NCBI GenBank assembly: GCA_014240165.1 | Contig: JAAZXM010000001.1 | Coordinates: forward strand, 62,001 to 126,000 | Direction: 5' to 3' | Source of the DNA: Myxococcales bacterium | GTDB taxonomy: Bacteria > Myxococcota_A > UBA9160 > UBA4427 | Length of the DNA: 64,000 nucleotides | Shown here: positions 61,099 through 64,000 of the stretch, one piece after another | Position numbering within the stretch: position 1 is the first letter of the stretch | Layout: every line of letters begins with the position of its first letter | Made by a program: the position numbers and the translations under genes | Notes under the pieces: model-generated | Told to the model about the DNA's origin: nothing | The model's input: the letters and a program-made list of their open reading frames with translations, nothing else | Databases searched by the model: none

Positions 61099-61674
61099 AT
61101 GCCGCTGCGCCATACGCTTCTCGGACTCCTCAACAACAAGCCGATGCATGGTTATCTGCTCCGCCAGCATGCCAAGAGCTACTCCTGGATCTACCCAATG
61201 ACCAACGCATCGATCTACCCGGCTCTTCACGGGCTGGAAGAAGATGGTTTCATCACCCATCAGTCCGAGATCCACAACGGCCGGGCTCGCAAGATCTACC
61301 ACATCACCGAAAACGGCCGGCGGGATCTGCGCAGGTGGCTACTCGAGGCCAGCCATCAGACGCCTTGCTTCCGGGACCAGATGCTGCTGAAGATCGTGAT
61401 GCAAAGCGACGATACGATCCACTACGCGCGAGATTGGATCAAGGCATCGCTCGAAACGCTGCGAGAAGAAATCGCAAACTACCAATCCGATATCTCCTCG
61501 ATCATGAAGAACGCCCCGACCACTGCCGGGACCGAACTCGCCCACGAGTACGGCTTTGAACTATTACGCCTACGAGCGCGACTTTTCGAGCAGATTCTCG
61601 TGCTTACGAATGAGCCGAAGGATCAGCCGACTGGTGAGTACGGGGACACCACCACTCGGGCAACAGCGCACTAG
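61099..61674 (+). CDS. PadR family transcriptional regulator
   Basis: 191 residues. The N-terminal winged helix (MPLRHTLLGLLNNKPMHGYLL, TNASIYPALHGLEEDGFI, RKIYHITENGRRDLRRWL; given in separate blocks) covers residues 1-85, and a C-terminal dimerisation helix domain (about 95-175) follows, of the Vir/DUF4180 type. GAGG six bases before the ATG sets the start; the frame is open upstream to 60970. No ligand or target is evident, and neighbours are convergent or unrelated. Confidence 0.93.
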   Translation: MPLRHTLLGLLNNKPMHGYLLRQHAKSYSWIYPMTNASIYPALHGLEEDGFITHQSEIHNGRARKIYHITENGRRDLRRWLLEASHQTPCFRDQMLLKIVMQSDDTIHYARDWIKASLETLREEIANYQSDISSIMKNAPTTAGTELAHEYGFELLRLRARLFEQILVLTNEPKDQPTGEYGDTTTRATAH

Positions 61675-61720
61675 GTCCGAGAAACGACCCTCGCGCGATC
61701 CATGGGCCTCAGGGATGAAA

Positions 61721-63187
61721 TCAGCGAGACTCGGGGCGAGGCTTTGCCTCGGAAGCGAACGCGCTGAGCAACTTCTCCCAGATATTCCCGAAAGCGCCAT
61801 TGCTCATGACGAGCACCGTATCATCGGGCCGCGCGATTTCCCCGATGTAGGACACGATGGCATCCACGCTTGAAAAGGAATCTGCAGCGCAATCGCTCTC
61901 GACCAGGGTGCTGACAAGTTCATCGGCCGAAAAAAGCTCAGTCACTTCGCCCGTCGCGCTATAGATCGGTTCGTCCGGTACTTCGAGAACCACGACGATA
62001 TCCGCCGCCCTCAGCGCCTCGGCATATTCGCGTTGAAATATCTTGCGTCGGCTCGTATTCGTGCGCGGCTCGAAGACCGCCAGAAGACGGCCCTGGGGAT
62101 AGCGCGCGCGCAGCGCTTCGATACTTCCGCCCACAGCTGTTGGGTGATGAGCGAAGTCGTCAATGACCGTGATCCCGCGCACGGAACCACGAACCTCCTG
62201 ACGTCTCTTGACCCCCTTGAAAGCGGACATCACCTTGATGCTCTCCTCGAGTTCAACCCCGAGAACCTGAAGCGCAACCATCGCCGCCAGGACATTCTCC
62301 ACGTTGAAATGCCCGAAGAGAGGAGACCGAACAAGCCGATCGGGTTGTCCTTGGGCCTTCAGGACAAAACTCGTTCCCCGAGCGTCCGCTTCGATTCGGG
62401 TGGCCAGAAAATCCGCCGCTTGCCCATTCGCGGTTTCCGAATCATCCAGGCCGTAGCGAAGCACCCGGCATGGCGCGTTTTCAACGACTTCGCGGACATG
62501 GAGATGATCCCACGCCGCGATAATCGTTCCCTCCTCGGGCATTTGGCGCACCAACTGGCCAAAGGCTGATTTGACGGCGTCGAGGTCTTGATAGATATCT
62601 GCGTGATCGAATTCCACCGAGGTGATGATCAGGGTGCGGGGGTGGTAGTGGAGAAATTTTGGGGTCTTGTCGAAAAAGGCCGTGTCGTACTCGTCACCCT
62701 CCACGACGAAATGCTCGCCCGCACCTTCCTTGAAGGGACTCTCGAAATCTCGGGCGATGCCACCCACCAGGAACGAGGGATCTCGCCCAGTGGCATGAAG
62801 GAGATAGGCGCACAAACTCGTCGTCGTCGTCTTGCCGTGGGTCCCGGTCACAGTCAGGCTGTGTTTAGACGCCATGGCGAGATCGAAGAGCGCATCGGAA
62901 AACGAGGCATAGGGCAGACCTGCCTCGATCGCAGCCAGCGCCTCGGGATTGTCGCCCCGAACTGCGTTGCCGATCACCACGAGATCCGGGCGACGGCGCA
63001 GCACGTTATCGGGATGAAAGCCCTCGACCACGTCGATTCCCCAGCCTGCCAGGGCGGTGCTCATGGGCGGATAGAGCGCGCGGTCTGAGCCGGTGATCTC
63101 GAGCCCGCGCGCCTTCAGAAGACCCGCCAGGCTTCCCATTCCCGTCCCTCCGATGGCAATGAAGTGGACATGGCGAAGAGAATTCAT
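61721..63187 (-). CDS. mpl: UDP-MurNAc:L-Ala-gamma-D-Glu-meso-DAP ligase
   Basis: 488-residue Mur-ligase-family enzyme that reattaches recycled murein tripeptide to UDP-MurNAc. The N-terminal UDP-binding domain has VHFIAIGGTGMGSLAGLL. The central P-loop is GTHGKTTTTSL, with VEGDEYDTAFFDK, SVEFDHADIY and IDDFAHHPTAV, and the C-terminal domain is complete. GNAVRGDNPE and FLHYHPRT point to Mpl rather than MurC. ATG start, 12 bases after the upstream serine hydrolase gene. It implies meso-DAP peptidoglycan. Confidence 0.95.
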   Translation of the reverse strand: MNSLRHVHFIAIGGTGMGSLAGLLKARGLEITGSDRALYPPMSTALAGWGIDVVEGFHPDNVLRRRPDLVVIGNAVRGDNPEALAAIEAGLPYASFSDALFDLAMASKHSLTVTGTHGKTTTTSLCAYLLHATGRDPSFLVGGIARDFESPFKEGAGEHFVVEGDEYDTAFFDKTPKFLHYHPRTLIITSVEFDHADIYQDLDAVKSAFGQLVRQMPEEGTIIAAWDHLHVREVVENAPCRVLRYGLDDSETANGQAADFLATRIEADARGTSFVLKAQGQPDRLVRSPLFGHFNVENVLAAMVALQVLGVELEESIKVMSAFKGVKRRQEVRGSVRGITVIDDFAHHPTAVGGSIEALRARYPQGRLLAVFEPRTNTSRRKIFQREYAEALRAADIVVVLEVPDEPIYSATGEVTELFSADELVSTLVESDCAADSFSSVDAIVSYIGEIARPDDTVLVMSNGAFGNIWEKLLSAFASEAKPRPESR

Positions 63188-63199
63188 GGGCTCCCGGCC

Positions 63200-64000
63200 T
63201 CAGCCCGCCGTCAGACCTTCGATGATGAGATCGTGAACCTTGGGGCGCAAAGCGAATTGGCTGCGTTTGGCGATCAGGTGGGCGCGGTTCGTCAACATCA
63301 CGATGATCGCTTCGGTCTGGAGATCGATCCACAGCGATGTACCCGTGAACCCAAGATGCCCAACCGAATCTTCCGAAAAATATTGCCCCGATGAGGATTG
63401 GCCCTGGGTGGGCGTATCCCAGCCCAGAGCCCAATCGGAATTTTCGGGCAGTCGCTGACGCTGGGCGAATTCCTTGACCCAGCGCGGCGGCAACGCATCG
63501 CTGCGGCCATGCCATGCATCGAGAAAGGCCTGGGCAAAGCGCATGACATCGTCCGCGGGCGCGAAGAGCCCGGCATGCCCAGCGACGCCTCCCATGGCAA
63601 ACGCATTGGGGTCGTGAACCTCTCCCCACAAGATGCGCTTTCGCCACGGACAATTTTCCGTGGCGGCAATGCGACGACGCTGGAGATCGGGCATCCCGGG
63701 GGCTTCATCCCATTCGGCTCCGAGAGGAAGAAAGCGCGTCTCCTTCATTCCCAAGGGCTCGAAGACCCGCTCGGCGCAGAAGCGTTCCAAGGGGAGCCCG
63801 CTGACCTTCTCCACCAAGGCACCCAGAACGATAAAATCAAGATCTCCGTAGACCGAGGCTTCACCGGGCTCATGAACTCGGGCTGAGCGCAAAACGCGAT
63901 CCAGAATCCACTCGCGACCTTCCGCGGTACAAAGGATTCGTTCGCCTGTTTTGCGTTCCTTCTCGAGCATGGGCTCGTGATAGCCCCGCCAGGGTTTCAG
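63200..64000 (-). CDS. Serine hydrolase, beta-lactamase family (5' end outside window)
   Basis: C-terminal part of a class C beta-lactamase/penicillin-binding-protein-like hydrolase. The frame is open from 63200 to the window edge. The active-site Tyr region SVYGDLDFIVLGALVEKVSG and the segments LGMKETRFLP, GVAGHAGLFAPADDVMRF and GHLGFTGTSLWID are seen. The SxxK serine must lie beyond 64000. It is in tandem with mpl (12-base gap), suggesting peptidoglycan-related esterase or carboxypeptidase activity. No functional residue can be judged for the missing part. Confidence 0.88.
   Translation of the reverse strand: MKPWRGYHEPMLEKERKTGERILCTAEGREWILDRVLRSARVHEPGEASVYGDLDFIVLGALVEKVSGLPLERFCAERVFEPLGMKETRFLPLGAEWDEAPGMPDLQRRRIAATENCPWRKRILWGEVHDPNAFAMGGVAGHAGLFAPADDVMRFAQAFLDAWHGRSDALPPRWVKEFAQRQRLPENSDWALGWDTPTQGQSSSGQYFSEDSVGHLGFTGTSLWIDLQTEAIIVMLTNRAHLIAKRSQFALRPKVHDLIIEGLTAG

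Noticed and set aside
1-64000. Defence island, CRISPR array, prophage or insertion sequence
   Set aside because: No transposase, integrase, Cas, restriction or phage-structural motif and no regularly spaced repeats were seen.

Overview
The window is ordinary, gene-dense chromosome from a GC-rich, Gram-negative, respiring bacterium. Evidence for this includes lipoprotein signal peptidase, a lipoprotein-type lytic transglycosylase, the murein-recycling ligase Mpl, a large AsmA-like envelope protein, 2-oxoglutarate dehydrogenase and a four-subunit fumarate reductase/succinate dehydrogenase. Repeated acyl-CoA dehydrogenase pairs, an alpha-methylacyl-CoA racemase-type protein, enoyl-CoA hydratase and many TTG/GTG starts fit the former Deltaproteobacteria (Myxococcota/Binatota-like). 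That placement is an inference, not a match. I see no mobile element, prophage, CRISPR array, rRNA or tRNA.

Layout. 0.1-9.7 kb: ABC-class ATPase (+); sucA followed by an acyl-CoA dehydrogenase pair (-); 3-methyladenine glycosylase, alpha/beta hydrolase, CoA-pyrophosphatase-like Nudix. 9.8-22.4 kb: MATE pump, prohibitin-like protein, racemase/CoA-transferase, lytic transglycosylase, ketopantoate-reductase-like protein, enoyl-CoA hydratase, ChaC-like cyclotransferase, pabB, epoxide hydrolase, DHH phosphoesterase, BolA. 22.5-29 kb (-): second acyl-CoA dehydrogenase pair, hsp20 with a clear terminator, frdABCD. 29.3-30.4 kb (+): a tiny predicted membrane protein, a strand-asymmetric pyrimidine/purine inverted repeat, and a NYN-domain RNase-like gene. 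30.4-40.1 kb: 2-hydroxyacid dehydrogenase, RND transporter behind a palindromic promoter, PEP-synthase/PPDK regulatory protein, leuS, and a multi-pass membrane protein. 40-43 kb (-): HTH regulator and ptsP, the latter interrupted by one in-frame TAA. 43-52 kb: AsmA-like protein, moeA, an overlapping ntrB-ntrC-thiE-nucleoside transporter operon, lspA. 52.5-64 kb: GH18-like protein plus Tat-exported amidohydrolase, questin-oxidase-like protein, Mrp ATPase, LolA-like protein, thiD overlapping a membrane-anchored MutS-like gene with a +1 frameshift, PadR regulator, mpl and the 3' part of a serine beta-lactamase-like hydrolase.

Themes. Fatty-acyl/branched-chain or sterol-like side-chain catabolism (two acyl-CoA dehydrogenase pairs, racemase, hydratase) sits beside TCA/respiratory genes. 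PEP/nitrogen signalling appears as PtsP, the PEP-kinase regulator and NtrBC. Thiamine genes thiE and thiD are 8 kb apart. No complete unknown defence or biosynthetic system is evident. The points most worth a second look are the two interrupted genes broken between domains, the NYN-RNase locus with its matching purine/pyrimidine arms, the palindrome around the -35 box of the RND transporter promoter, the membrane MutS-like protein, and the GH18-like/amidohydrolase pair.
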